Shown here: positions 53,537-62,405 of the stretch, in pieces
How positions within the stretch are numbered: position 1 is the stretch's first letter
Layout: each line of letters starts with the position of its first letter
NCBI GenBank assembly: GCA_016870865.1
Contig: VGAC01000003.1
Coordinates: 62,001 to 126,000 of the forward strand
From: Actinomycetota bacterium
Lineage (GTDB): Bacteria > Actinomycetota > Acidimicrobiia > Acidimicrobiales > Ilumatobacteraceae
Direction of reading: 5' to 3'
Length of the DNA: 64,000 nucleotides
Notes under the pieces: generated by a model
What the model was told of the DNA's origin: nothing
What the model saw: the letters and a program-made list of their open reading frames with translations, nothing else
Databases searched by the model: none
Program-made: the position numbers and the translations under genes

Positions 53537-54676
53537 TCAGGCCACGTGCACCAGCAGAGGGACCTCGACCTCGGCGGCCGTCATGCTCCCGTGGCGGCAC
53601 TGCAATACGAAATGACCCCCCTCGGTCGGGTCGTCGAATGAAATGTCGGCGAACGGGACAAGTGCGACATCGCCCAGACGACGCAGTGCCGGCGGACGCA
53701 TCACGGGACCAAACCAGCCTTCGTCGACGATCTGGTCGCGCGAGACCACCCATGCGACGTTGGCATAGAGGTGGGTTGCAGCGGCGAGCAGTTCAGCCTC
53801 GGCACCCTCACGTGCGTGCAGCCAACGAAATCGGCCCTCCCCCGACTGTCTTCGGACCAGGCCCATGAAGTCGGCGGGCGGCTTTATGGTGTTGCTGCCG
53901 ACCTGCACCTGACCGTGGTCGGCGGTGACGTAGAGCGCGGTACCCACGGGCAGGGCACCCATGAGGTCCGCAACGAGGTTGTCACAGGCACGAAGTTCGG
54001 CGTCGTAGTAGGGGCCCAAGCCACGTTCGTGGGCAACCTTGTCGAGGCCGTCGTAGTACGCGTAGACCAATGGCTCGCCTTGTGCGAGTAGTTCCGCGAC
54101 GATGACGGGAATGCTCGACGCAACTCGCCAACCCACGGGTCGCGATCCGCGCAGGTGCGCCTCGGTGAAACCGGTGTCCTCGAGTTCCGCCTTCGACACC
54201 ACGGGAACCCGTACACCCATGAAGGGCTGACAGGGCTGTACCTCAGCCGGCGCGTGAACCCGCCGCAGGTCACCGCGCTCGTCGCCCCAACGCAACGTGT
54301 TCATGACACTCGCTCCCATGTCCATGCGGTAGCCGACGACGCCGTGCTCCCCCGGACAGGTACCTGTCGACAGTGACGTGAGCGCCGTCGCCGTCGTTGT
54401 CGGGGCGACCGAAGTGATGGTCGAACCGGCGAGGCTCGCAAGCGTCGGCGCCACGTGCGGGCGAGCACGCAACTGGTTCCAGCCCATCCCGTCGACGAGC
54501 AGCACGACCCGATGCGCAACGGATGTGTCGTGGTCGACCATCCACGGCGGCACCTCGTGCGCGGCGCCGGCCGGAGCGAGAGCCGTGCGCAGCATCCACG
54601 GCATCACGTCGGCCAGCGACCCTTTGCCGTATCGCGGCAGAACGGGAGACGGGGCAACGGGCACGTATTGATTCAA
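53537..54676 (-). CDS. alkaline-phosphatase-superfamily phosphodiesterase/nucleotide pyrophosphatase-like protein
   Basis: A 379-residue hydrolase with metal-binding blocks of the type I phosphodiesterase/nucleotide pyrophosphatase family: VVLLVDGMGWNQL (first aspartate), the probable catalytic threonine in SVAPTTTATALTSLSTG, YYDGLDKVAHERG, VTADHGQVQVG and a late histidine in QCRHGSMT. No clear signal peptide, so it may act in the cytoplasm. Substrate unknown. The start is TTG 54676, four bases from an opposite open frame; a later GTG is possible. Divergent from the Rrf2 gene. Confidence 0.85.
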   Translation of the reverse strand: MNQYVPVAPSPVLPRYGKGSLADVMPWMLRTALAPAGAAHEVPPWMVDHDTSVAHRVVLLVDGMGWNQLRARPHVAPTLASLAGSTITSVAPTTTATALTSLSTGTCPGEHGVVGYRMDMGASVMNTLRWGDERGDLRRVHAPAEVQPCQPFMGVRVPVVSKAELEDTGFTEAHLRGSRPVGWRVASSIPVIVAELLAQGEPLVYAYYDGLDKVAHERGLGPYYDAELRACDNLVADLMGALPVGTALYVTADHGQVQVGSNTIKPPADFMGLVRRQSGEGRFRWLHAREGAEAELLAAATHLYANVAWVVSRDQIVDEGWFGPVMRPPALRRLGDVALVPFADISFDDPTEGGHFVLQCRHGSMTAAEVEVPLLVHVA

Positions 54677-54707
54677 CCAGATGACTGCGACAACAGGTGC
54701 CAGGTTC

Positions 54708-54713
54708 TACGAT
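54708..54713 (+). promoter_or_regulatory. candidate -10 box (TACGAT) for leaderless Rrf2-gene transcript
   Basis: TACGAT followed by GAAGTC and the GTG at 54720, six bases, identical in box and spacing to pdxS on the other strand. Confidence 0.5.
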
Positions 54714-54719
54714 GAAGTC

Positions 54720-55172
54720 GTGCGTGTTTCGACGAGGGGCGACTATGCGTGTCGCGCGTTGCTGTCGCTGGCCTTGCACACCGACACGGCCGGCCCCACG
54801 TCGGTACGTGACATTGCCGAGCGCACGGGTCTACCCCAGCCCTATCTCGAGCAGATTCTCCTCGCACTCAAAGGCGCCGGCCTCGTGCGCTCGAAGCGTG
54901 GCGTCGGGGGCGGCTACGTCCTTGCCAAGGACCCGGGCGAAATCAAGCTCTCCGAGATAATTTCCGCCGTCGACGGCCCGATCACCGTCGGTGACTTCGG
55001 CCAGCCGCACCAAGACGGTGCATGCAGCCACGAAGGTCAATGCGTACTACTTGCGATTTGGGACGGCGCCGGCCAGCACATGCGGCATCACCTCGAGCAG
55101 TACACACTCGCGGGCGTCGCCGCAGCGGCCAAGGGCGACGCGCCCTGGCCGGCGATCAATCACCCGCACTGA
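54720..55172 (+). CDS. Rrf2-family transcriptional regulator
   Basis: Winged-helix regulator of 150 residues starting (M)RVSTRGDYACRALLSLAL, with the recognition region SVRDIAERTGLPQPYLEQIL, LKGAGLVRSKRGVGGGYVLA and LSEIISAVDGPI. In the effector loop, ACSHEGQCVLLAIW has two cysteines; iron-sulfur Rrf2 proteins such as IscR have three, so a cluster would need another ligand (a histidine is nearby). Target genes unknown. The 3-prime end overlaps the rluD end by 17 bases. Confidence 0.9.
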   Translation: MRVSTRGDYACRALLSLALHTDTAGPTSVRDIAERTGLPQPYLEQILLALKGAGLVRSKRGVGGGYVLAKDPGEIKLSEIISAVDGPITVGDFGQPHQDGACSHEGQCVLLAIWDGAGQHMRHHLEQYTLAGVAAAAKGDAPWPAINHPH

Positions 55173-56079
55173 AGCGGGCGACCAGAGCTTGGATGTCGGC
55201 GGGTGGAGCCGCCTCGAACGCCATCTCCCGGCCACTGCTCGGGTGTGCGAAACTCAGATGCATCGCGTGCAATGCCGGGCGTGGGAACGGCATCGTTGAC
55301 CGCACTCCACCGTACGTTGCATCACCAAGCACCGGATGCCCGACAGCGGCGAGATGCACACGAATCTGGTGCGTGCGACCGGTTTCGAGTTCACAACGAA
55401 CCAGGCTGGCTACGATCGGCTCGCGGAACTCACGCAACACCACATAGTGGGTGCGGGCCATCTTGCCGTCGACCCGCACCGCCATCTTCGTCAGTTCGCG
55501 TGCATCGCGGCCGATCGCGGCATCGATGACGCCCGTCTTGGAGTCGAATGCTCCCACGACAACGGCGACATACCCGCGGTGCACCAGACGCTGCGACAAC
55601 TGATCGACGAGTGATTCGTAGGCAAGGGCTGAGCGCGCGACCACCATCAGCCCCGTCGTGCCGGCGTCGAGACGGTGAACGATCCCCGGCCTGAACGGGT
55701 CACCCACGGCCGCGATTTCCGGATACAGGGCGAGAAGACCGTTGACGAGGGTGCCGGCCGGATTGCCCGCCCCGGGGTGCACCACCAGGCCTTGTTGCTT
55801 GTCGACAACGATGACGTCATCGTCGACATGGACGACGTTGACCTGCACCGAGGGGTCCCCACGCGGTCGCTCCCTGTCGGGTAACAGCGCCGTGTCGATG
55901 CTGATCGTCTGGCCTTGTTCCAACTTCACCTTCCCCACCAACGCTGGCGCACCATCGATCGTGACACCGCCACCGGCGATCAACGCCGCTGACTGCGCAC
56001 GGCTGAGCTCGGCGAGCAGAGCAACAACCCGATCCAGCCTGTCGCCCGCAAGCGCCGGGGGAATCTCCTCTTCGATCAT
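55156..56079 (-). CDS. rluD: RluA-family pseudouridine synthase (RluD-like)
   Basis: Enzyme of 307 residues converting specific uridines of 23S rRNA. An N-terminal S4-like domain (RLDRVVALLAELSRAQSAALI) precedes the catalytic domain with GIVHRLDAGTTGLMVVA, whose aspartate is the nucleophile, VDKQQGLVVHPG, and ETGRTHQIRVHLAAVGHPVLGD (typical RluA block, cited by parts). Which uridines are modified is not determinable. ATG 56079 overlaps the lspA stop as ATGA; the lspA-rluD pair is standard. Confidence 0.94.
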   Translation of the reverse strand: MIEEEIPPALAGDRLDRVVALLAELSRAQSAALIAGGGVTIDGAPALVGKVKLEQGQTISIDTALLPDRERPRGDPSVQVNVVHVDDDVIVVDKQQGLVVHPGAGNPAGTLVNGLLALYPEIAAVGDPFRPGIVHRLDAGTTGLMVVARSALAYESLVDQLSQRLVHRGYVAVVVGAFDSKTGVIDAAIGRDARELTKMAVRVDGKMARTHYVVLREFREPIVASLVRCELETGRTHQIRVHLAAVGHPVLGDATYGGVRSTMPFPRPALHAMHLSFAHPSSGREMAFEAAPPADIQALVARFSAGD

Positions 56080-56561
56080 TCTGCGTCCCGGCTCGCTCCG
56101 GTACTCGGCCCCTTGGGTGCGAGCGATGCAACAACGAGTGCCCCCGCCCCGAGGACGATCGCGGCGTCGGCAATGTTGAAAATCGGCCACCATTGAAGGT
56201 CGATGAAGTCCACCACCGCGCCGCGCAACCAGCCCCGACCGCGCAAAAGGCGGTCGACGATGTTCCCCGCCGCGCCGCCCGCCACCATTCCGACAAAAAC
56301 TGCTCCCGGCTTGGTGTGTCGCTGCAAGCCAATCAGCAGGTATGCGACGACGATCAGGCCAACGACGGCGATGACGGGCCCGATGCCCTGACCCTTGGCA
56401 AAGGCAACGCCCGAGTTGAACGTGAGATTGAAACGCAACGACCCGACGATGTCGATGGTTCGACCATCGCCGAGAGCGTTCAAAGCCCAGTGCTTCGTGA
56501 CCTGATCGGCCACGACGATCGCGACGGCAATCAGCACCGTCAACGCACGCAGCGGCTTCAC
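56076..56561 (-). CDS. lspA: lipoprotein signal peptidase
   Basis: Membrane aspartic protease (signal peptidase II) of 161 residues that removes lipoprotein signal peptides, relevant to the DUF3048 lipoprotein in this window. Four helices are seen; IVVADQVTKHWAL, FNLTFNSGVAFAKGQG, GAAGNIVDRLLRG and the catalytic pair aspartates in VVDFIDL..WPIFNIADAAIVLG. GTG start at 56561 overlaps the upstream DksA-like gene stop as GTGA. Confidence 0.95.
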   Translation of the reverse strand: MKPLRALTVLIAVAIVVADQVTKHWALNALGDGRTIDIVGSLRFNLTFNSGVAFAKGQGIGPVIAVVGLIVVAYLLIGLQRHTKPGAVFVGMVAGGAAGNIVDRLLRGRGWLRGAVVDFIDLQWWPIFNIADAAIVLGAGALVVASLAPKGPSTGASRDAE

Positions 56562-57697
56562 CGGCGGCCGATGCCCCCGACGCGCTCTTCGACGAGTTCG
56601 GTGGTCCACGGGATGGCCTTGAGACGCTCGCGCGGAATCGGCTTGCCCGAATGCTGTGAGTAGCCGTACTCGCCGATGGTCAAACGGGCCAGCGCAGTAT
56701 CGATTTCGTCGACGGTCTGACGCGCCTGCGCGGACAAAGTGAGATCACGCTCGCGTTCGACGACCATCGTGTCGCCCTCGCCACCTTCGTCGTCGAACTG
56801 TATGTCACCCATCTCGGCATCCTCGATCAGTTGATTTGCCTCATCTTCGAGTCGAGTCGCCTGTCCGACCAGCTTGGCGCGCTCTTCGAGCAGAAGGTCC
56901 CGCTGGGCAAAGAGAAACTTGAGATCGAACTCACGCGTCGAAGTGATGCCGTCGCGCGATTCACCCTTGACGATCGGGGGCTTTTCCAGCGCCTTCTTGC
57001 GACGCTCGGCGACCTTGCGTTCGGCCTCGGCGCGACGTTGCGCCTCTTTGGCCACGCGTGCCGCCTCACGCTCGGTGGCCTTGCGTTCCGCCTCGGCGCG
57101 ACGTTGCGCCTCTTTGGCCACGCGTGCCGCCTCACGCTCGGCGGCCTTGCGCTTGGCTTCGAGCTCTTGTTGCTTTTTCTTCGCTGCGAGGTCTCGTTCC
57201 TTGGCTTTTTTGGCAGCGGCGGCCTCGCGCTGACGGGCCTTCTTTGCTGCGGCTGCCTCACGCACCTTGGCCTTCTTCGCGGCGGCCGCGGCGCGCTGGC
57301 GAGCCTTTTTCTCGGCTTCGTCGCGCTTCTTTGCAGCCGCGCGCACCCGGGCCACGGCCTCGCGTTGCTTGGCGGCCTTTTTCTTGAGTGCCCGCGCACG
57401 CTCTTTGGCTTTCTTCGCAGCGACAGCCTTCTTGGTGGCGGACACCGACGCTTTTCTCTTTGCGGCGGGTTTCTTTTTCGCGGCGGGTTTCTTTTTTGCG
57501 GCGGGTTTCTTTTTTGCGGCGGGTTTCTTTTTTGCAGCGGGTTTCTTTTTCGCAGCGGGATTCTTCTTCGCAGCGGGTTTCTTCTTCGCGGTGGGCTTCT
57601 TTTTCGCGGCGGGTTTCTTCTTAGCAGCGGGCTTCTTTTTTGCGACTTTCTTGGCCGACTTTTTCGCCGTCTTTCTGATCGGCTTTCTCGCTGCCAT
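56558..57697 (-). CDS. histone-H1-like Lys/Ala-rich tail fused to a DksA/TraR-like domain without zinc cysteines
   Basis: A 379-residue protein in three parts. Residues about 8-90 are a Lys/Pro/Ala tail with ten KKKPAA-type units, like the tails of mycobacterial HupB and eukaryotic H1. Residues about 85-245 are a highly charged helix rich in Ala, Lys, Arg and Glu, probably coiled coil, containing a duplicated 22-residue unit. Residues about 260-379 resemble DksA/TraR: a helix pair, the tip EGDTMVVERERD, and GEYGYSQHSGKPIPRERLKAIPW. At that point DksA proteins have YGxCxxCG; here the cysteines are Ser and Ser-like residues and none occurs at the end, so no zinc finger forms. ATG 57697 follows GGAG. 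Role: possibly DNA-binding modulator of transcription (inference). Confidence 0.75.
   Translation of the reverse strand: MAARKPIRKTAKKSAKKVAKKKPAAKKKPAAKKKPTAKKKPAAKKNPAAKKKPAAKKKPAAKKKPAAKKKPAAKKKPAAKRKASVSATKKAVAAKKAKERARALKKKAAKQREAVARVRAAAKKRDEAEKKARQRAAAAAKKAKVREAAAAKKARQREAAAAKKAKERDLAAKKKQQELEAKRKAAEREAARVAKEAQRRAEAERKATEREAARVAKEAQRRAEAERKVAERRKKALEKPPIVKGESRDGITSTREFDLKFLFAQRDLLLEERAKLVGQATRLEDEANQLIEDAEMGDIQFDDEGGEGDTMVVERERDLTLSAQARQTVDEIDTALARLTIGEYGYSQHSGKPIPRERLKAIPWTTELVEERVGGIGRR
57013..57141 (-). repeat. two tandem 66-base coding repeats in the charged-helix region
   Basis: Copies at 57013-57075 and 57079-57141 are nearly identical (period 66 bases) and encode the 22-residue unit containing EREAARVAKEAQRRAEAERK. 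An internal in-frame duplication in the DksA-like gene. Confidence 0.8.
57455..57640 (-). repeat. 18-base coding repeats (KKKPAA units)
   Basis: About ten tandem 18-base units encoding PAAKKK-type hexapeptides with third-base and single-residue variation. In-frame and within the DksA-like gene, so copy number may vary between strains without frameshift. Confidence 0.85.
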
Positions 57698-57727
57698 CAC
57701 CTTCTCCTGTCCGTGGGTGCGAGGAGT

Positions 57728-60700
57728 CTAGGACGCGACGACCATCCAGACGCGTACTGCGCACCCGTCCACCATTTCCTCGTGCTGGGGCTCACCCGAA
57801 CCCGCGCCAAGAATCACCGAGGTTGCAAGAACCTCGCCCGAAATCAGGCTGAGATGACCTTCGAGCTGCGCGAGCAATGCAGAAGGTCCATCAATGACGA
57901 CCCTGACGCGGTCGCTCACATTCAAACCGAGTGCACGCCGGGTCTGTTGGAGGGTGCGCACCATGTCGCGAGCCGCACCCTCGGCTTCGAGCTCGGGGGT
58001 GACCTCCACGTCGAGCACCACGACTCCACTGGCGGCACCCAGAGCCGCGCTCGCGCTGCCCGGCGCGGCAACCACCCGGAGCGTGAACTCGCCCTCCAAG
58101 AGCATGATGCCCCCGACGACGGGCACACCATTGTCGATCGTCCACTGGCCTTTTTTGACCGCGGCGATGACCGACTGCACCTGCGCGCCGAGACGCGGAC
58201 CAAGAGCCTTTGGCAGGACCTGGAGCTCACGCGTCGCGACGGAACCGACATCGACACTGAAGTGGACGTCGCGAACATTCACCTCATCGCGGATGATGTC
58301 GGAGAACGCCGCGGCTCCCGTGAGGTCGGGGGATGCGACGGTGAGTGACCGCAGCGGCAGGCGCACACGGCGGCCGTGGGCCTTGCGCACGGACAGCGCC
58401 GTCGAGCAAATGTCGCGCACGCCATCCATGGCGACCACGAGACTCGAGTCGGCGGGAAGATCGGCTGCCGACGGCCAATCCGTCAGGTGGACGCTGCGCT
58501 CCCCGGTCAGGCCGCGGAAGATCTCTTCGGCGAGGAGCGGCTGCAACGGCGCGATGACGCGGCAAAGGACGTGGAGAACCGTGTGCAAGGTATCGATTGC
58601 CCCCTGGTCACCCGACCAGAATCGGTCACGGCTGCGACGCACGTACCAGTTTGTCATCGCATCGAGGAACGAACGGATCGTCGCGCACGCCTCGGACAGG
58701 TCGTAGGCGTCGAGCTGCTCGGTGAGATCGTCGATCAAGTCATGTGTTTTTGCCAGTACGTAGCGATCCAAGACGTTCGTGCTCGCGGTCGACCACTTTC
58801 CCGTCGCACCCTCGGCGTTTGCGTAGAGCGAGAGGAAGTACCAGGTGTTCCACAGCGGCAACGCAACCTGCCGCACGGTCTCACGGATGCCCGCCTCGGT
58901 CACGGAGAAGTCGCCACCTCGCAGGATCGGCGATGACAACAGATACCACCGCATGGCATCGGCACCGTAGGTTTCGAACACGTTCATCGGGTCGGGATAG
59001 TTGCGCAGACTCTTCGACATCTTCTGGCCGTCGTCGCCCAGCACGATGCCGTGGCCGACGCAGGTGGAAAACGCGGGTCGGTCGAAGAGGGCAGTCGCCA
59101 ACACGTGCATCGTGTAGAACCACCCGCGCGTCTGGGCGACGTATTCGACGATGAAGTCACCCGGATAATGATGTTCGAACCACACCTCGTTCTCGAACGG
59201 GTAGTGCACCTGGGCAAAGGGCATCGAACCACTCTCGAACCAGCAGTCGAGAACCTCGGGGACGCGGCGCATCATCGACTTGCCCGTCGGGTCGTCAGGA
59301 TTGGGTCGTACGAGCGCATCGATGCTCGGCCGGTGCAAGTCGACCACCTCGACACCAAAATCGGCCTCGAGTTCCGCGACGCTGCCGTACACGTCGACGC
59401 GCGGATATGCCGGATCATCGCTCTTCCACACCGGAATCGGCGAACCCCAGAAACGGTTGCGACTGATCGACCAATCGCGGGCGTTGGACAGCCATTTCCC
59501 GAACGTGCCGTGCTTGAGGTACTCCGGCGCCCAACGAATCTGCTCGTTCAGTTCGACCATGCGGTCACGGAACCTTGTGACCTCGACGAACCAACTGGAG
59601 ATTGCGCGGTAGACGAGTGGCTGTGCGCACCGCCAGCAGTGCGGGTACGGGTGGTCGTAGGTGTCGTGGCGCACCACGTGACCGGCTTCTTTCAGGTGGC
59701 GAATCACGAGGGGGTTGGCGTCGAAGACGTGCGTGCCGGCCCACGGCGTGATTGCCGCGGTGTAGCAACCCTTTTCGTCCATCGGGCAGATCGTGGGAAT
59801 ACCGACGGCGTTGCACGCGGTCTGGTCGTCCTCGCCGAAGCCGGGTGCCAGGTGCACGACTCCCGTGCCGTCTTCGGTGGTGACGAAGTCACCGGCCAGG
59901 ACGCGGAACGCGTTCGGCGTGTCGGCGAGGAAGGAAAAGAGCGGCGCATACCCACGGCCGACGAGTTCCGAGCCCTTTAGCGTGCCGACGCGCTCGGCTC
60001 CGTCGAGTTCCCTGGCGTACGACCCGAGACGCGCCTCGGCGAGAACATAACGGTGCCCGTCGGCTGCCTGCATGACCGCGTAGTCGATGTCGGGGCCCAC
60101 CCCAAGAGCAAGGTTCGACGGCAAGGTCCAGGGCGTTGTCGTCCAGGCGAGAATCCGCTCACCCGTCTCCAACGTGAACCACACGGTCAGCGCGGGGTCC
60201 TGGCGGTTGAGATAGACGTCGTCCATGCGCGTTTCGGTGTTCGACAACGGTGTCTCACAACGCCAGCAATACGCCAGTACCCGGAAACCCTCGTAGACGA
60301 GGCTTTTGTCCCACAGGGTGCGGAACGCCCACATCACGCTCTCCATGTAGGAGAGGTCGAGCGTCTTGTAATCGTTCGAGAAGTCGACCCATCGCGCCTG
60401 TCGCGTGACGTAGCGCTCCCACTCGCTCGTGTAACGCAACACGCTGGTACGGCACGCATCGTTGAACTTGTCGATCCCGAAGCGCGCGATCTCGGGATGA
60501 CCGGAGATACCAAGTTCCTTTTCCGTTTCGACCTCGGCGGGCAGACCGTGACAGTCCCAACCGAAACGGCGTTCGACTCGCCGGCCGCGCATCGTTTGAT
60601 AGCGCGGTACCGCGTCCTTCACGAATCCCGTCAGGAGATGCCCGTAGTGCGGCAAACCGTTGGCGAAGGGTGGGCCGTCGTAGAAGACGAATTCATTCGC

Positions 60701-60826
60701 TCCGTTGTCGCCGGCCTCACGGTTGCGCACCGACGCGGCAAAGGTTTGGTCGGCGGCCCAGAACGCCTGCACCGCGTCCTCGACGGCGGGAAAGTTCGGC
60801 TGGGGGTCGACCTTCGGGTACGGCAC
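57728..60826 (-). CDS. ileS: isoleucyl-tRNA synthetase (large, eukaryote-like type)
   Basis: Class I synthetase of 1032 residues. The HIGH motif appears as HYGH in [16 protein letters not shown], the KMSKS loop as [13 protein letters not shown], with [18 protein letters not shown] and the editing-domain blocks ([25 protein letters not shown]). The length and these variants match the IleS2/eukaryote-like group common in actinobacteria, whose members often tolerate mupirocin; whether this one does is not known. GTG start at 60826, eight bases after TACCCT. Followed by the DksA-like gene. Confidence 0.96.
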   Translation of the reverse strand: MPYPKVDPQPNFPAVEDAVQAFWAADQTFAASVRNREAGDNGANEFVFYDGPPFANGLPHYGHLLTGFVKDAVPRYQTMRGRRVERRFGWDCHGLPAEVETEKELGISGHPEIARFGIDKFNDACRTSVLRYTSEWERYVTRQARWVDFSNDYKTLDLSYMESVMWAFRTLWDKSLVYEGFRVLAYCWRCETPLSNTETRMDDVYLNRQDPALTVWFTLETGERILAWTTTPWTLPSNLALGVGPDIDYAVMQAADGHRYVLAEARLGSYARELDGAERVGTLKGSELVGRGYAPLFSFLADTPNAFRVLAGDFVTTEDGTGVVHLAPGFGEDDQTACNAVGIPTICPMDEKGCYTAAITPWAGTHVFDANPLVIRHLKEAGHVVRHDTYDHPYPHCWRCAQPLVYRAISSWFVEVTRFRDRMVELNEQIRWAPEYLKHGTFGKWLSNARDWSISRNRFWGSPIPVWKSDDPAYPRVDVYGSVAELEADFGVEVVDLHRPSIDALVRPNPDDPTGKSMMRRVPEVLDCWFESGSMPFAQVHYPFENEVWFEHHYPGDFIVEYVAQTRGWFYTMHVLATALFDRPAFSTCVGHGIVLGDDGQKMSKSLRNYPDPMNVFETYGADAMRWYLLSSPILRGGDFSVTEAGIRETVRQVALPLWNTWYFLSLYANAEGATGKWSTASTNVLDRYVLAKTHDLIDDLTEQLDAYDLSEACATIRSFLDAMTNWYVRRSRDRFWSGDQGAIDTLHTVLHVLCRVIAPLQPLLAEEIFRGLTGERSVHLTDWPSAADLPADSSLVVAMDGVRDICSTALSVRKAHGRRVRLPLRSLTVASPDLTGAAAFSDIIRDEVNVRDVHFSVDVGSVATRELQVLPKALGPRLGAQVQSVIAAVKKGQWTIDNGVPVVGGIMLLEGEFTLRVVAAPGSASAALGAASGVVVLDVEVTPELEAEGAARDMVRTLQQTRRALGLNVSDRVRVVIDGPSALLAQLEGHLSLISGEVLATSVILGAGSGEPQHEEMVDGCAVRVWMVVAS

Positions 60827-60834
60827 GGAACGTC

Positions 60835-60840
60835 AGGGTA
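60835..60840 (-). promoter_or_regulatory. candidate -10 box (TACCCT) upstream of ileS
   Basis: Minus-strand TACCCT then eight bases and the GTG start of ileS, in the 30-base gap after yggT. Slightly longer spacing than other candidates. Confidence 0.35.
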
Positions 60841-60856
60841 CGGCTTCGGTCAACAA

Positions 60857-61117
60857 TCAGGTCGATCCGCAACGCAGGATGAGTCGGCCGACAACGAACT
60901 GGAGCACGAGAATGACGACGATCGGCGAGAGGTCGAAACCGCCCATCGGTGGCAGGAGGCGGCGCGCATAGCCGAGCACGGGTTCGGTTACTTTCCAGAG
61001 GGTCTCGTACACCTTGCTCATCGGCCCGCCACCGCGCAACGGGAACCAGGAGAGGATGATGCGCACGAAGATGACGAGAACGTAGAGGTTGAGAACCTGA
61101 CAGAGGATTCCGCGCAT
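60857..61117 (-). CDS. YggT-family membrane protein
   Basis: An 86-residue protein with two membrane helices (about 6-25 and 62-80) separated by the conserved FVRIILSWFP and VTEPVLGYARRLLPPMGGFDLSPI. YggT proteins are encoded beside ftsZ/sepF in many bacteria and are linked to division or osmotic behaviour, without known biochemistry. ATG 61117, 17 bases after sepF. Confidence 0.9.
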   Translation of the reverse strand: MRGILCQVLNLYVLVIFVRIILSWFPLRGGGPMSKVYETLWKVTEPVLGYARRLLPPMGGFDLSPIVVILVLQFVVGRLILRCGST

Positions 61118-61134
61118 CGGGGGTCTTTGGCGAA

Positions 61135-61659
61135 TCAGTCGTAGTGCGCGTGGCGTTGCGCCGAGGGCTTGAGCAGGAACACGCCGGAAGCAACACGTTC
61201 CATCGAGCCGTTGAGCGCGTAGCAGATCCCGCTCGCGAAGTCGATGAGGCGACGCGTCACTTCGGGTTCGGTCGTCTCGAGGTTCATGATGACCGGTTGG
61301 CCCTCCTTGAAACGGTCGGCAATTTCCTTCGCTTGTTCGAAGCGTTGCGGGCGAACGGTGACGGGTTCGGCACCCGCGGCCGTCAACGGACGCACGGTGG
61401 CCGTCTGACGCGGCGCACCAACGGGACGCAGACGCAGACCCGAATCGTCGGGCCGCGGATAGGCACCGCTGTCGGCAGGGATCGCTCCGCTCTCATCTTC
61501 GTATTCGGGTCGCGGACGCTGCACACGACCCGAAGGATCGGCCGGATGTCCGCGCGTGGGCCGGGCGGGACGTTCCATCTCGACGGACATGTCGTAGTCG
61601 TCGTACGCATCGTCGGCCCCGAGGCCGAGATAGTCCATTGCTCGTCTCCACATTGACAT
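61135..61659 (-). CDS. sepF: cell division protein SepF
   Basis: Membrane anchor for FtsZ in actinobacteria. The 174 residues begin with the amphipathic MSMWRRAMDYLGL helix that inserts in the membrane, then a disordered Pro/Arg/Asp-rich linker (about 20-92), then the conserved beta/alpha domain VTVRPQRFEQAKEIADRFKEGQPVIMNLE (in the family block) and DFASGICYALNGSMERVASGVFLLKP. Gene order ftsZ-yggS-sepF-yggT is typical. ATG 61659. Confidence 0.95.
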   Translation of the reverse strand: MSMWRRAMDYLGLGADDAYDDYDMSVEMERPARPTRGHPADPSGRVQRPRPEYEDESGAIPADSGAYPRPDDSGLRLRPVGAPRQTATVRPLTAAGAEPVTVRPQRFEQAKEIADRFKEGQPVIMNLETTEPEVTRRLIDFASGICYALNGSMERVASGVFLLKPSAQRHAHYD

Positions 61660-61681
61660 GCCCAGAGGCTACCCGAGGGGA

Positions 61682-62368
61682 TCAGTCGGATCGGGGACGT
61701 TCGCCGAGGATCCCCGTGCCCACGCGCACGATCGTGGATCCCTCTTCGATGGCGATGCGAACGTCATGTGTCATACCCATCGACAACTCAGGCACACCAT
61801 GGTCCGCGGCAAGTCGTGCGGTGAGATTGAACGCCGCCCGTGTGGCAATTGGATCCGCATCGCTGGGGCCCATCGTCATCAGCCCCTCCACCACGAGCCC
61901 GGCGACCCGCGCCGCGTTGAGCAACCGTCCGACCTCGCCCGGTGCACAGCCCGACTTCTGCTCTTCGGCCGTCGAGTTGACCTGCACGAGAACCTGTGGC
62001 GCCACACCGAGCCGTTCGGCTTCCCTGGCCAGAGCCGTGACAATCGATGCACGGTCGACCGTGTGCCACAGCACGACGTGCGGCGCGAGAGCCTTCACCT
62101 TGTTCGACTGCAGATGACCGATGAAGTGCACGGGGAGGGGTGCCGGTGGGCCGGCGCGGCCGATCTTTTCGAGAACCTCCTGCGCATAGTTCTCCCCCAC
62201 CGCATCACAACCCGCGTCGCGTGCCGTCGCCCATGCGGAGGCATCGAAGCTCTTGGTCACCGCGACGATGCGCACCGCCCGCTCGTCACCGCGCAGGTCG
62301 GCAATCAACCGTCGCAGGTCGTTGACGCGGCGCGCGACAACGTCGGCGGTGGGTGGTTGCGTGGCCAC
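61682..62368 (-). CDS. yggS: YggS-family PLP homeostasis protein
   Basis: Single-domain TIM-barrel PLP-binding protein of 228 residues that buffers PLP and affects amino-acid metabolism. The PLP lysine lies in IVAVTKSFDA, then GENYAQEVLEKI, VHFIGHLQSNK, QVNSTAEEQKSG, LMTMGPSD and LSMGMTHDVRIAIEEGSTIVRVGTGI, all family blocks. GTG start at 62368. It precedes sepF, and its PLP role pairs loosely with pdxST in this window. Confidence 0.95.
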   Translation of the reverse strand: MATQPPTADVVARRVNDLRRLIADLRGDERAVRIVAVTKSFDASAWATARDAGCDAVGENYAQEVLEKIGRAGPPAPLPVHFIGHLQSNKVKALAPHVVLWHTVDRASIVTALAREAERLGVAPQVLVQVNSTAEEQKSGCAPGEVGRLLNAARVAGLVVEGLMTMGPSDADPIATRAAFNLTARLAADHGVPELSMGMTHDVRIAIEEGSTIVRVGTGILGERPRSD

Positions 62369-62405
62369 GCGGGCAACCGTGCGCCGGTTCCTTCGGCTCG
62401 GCGTG

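Noticed and set aside
57455-57640. CRISPR-like regular repeats
   Set aside because: Units are contiguous 18-base coding repeats without spacers.
56831-58348. 505-codon plus-strand frame with repeated Phe/Gly/Ala units
   Set aside because: Mirror image of the KKKPAA repeats and of the ileS end; the minus-strand genes are well supported.
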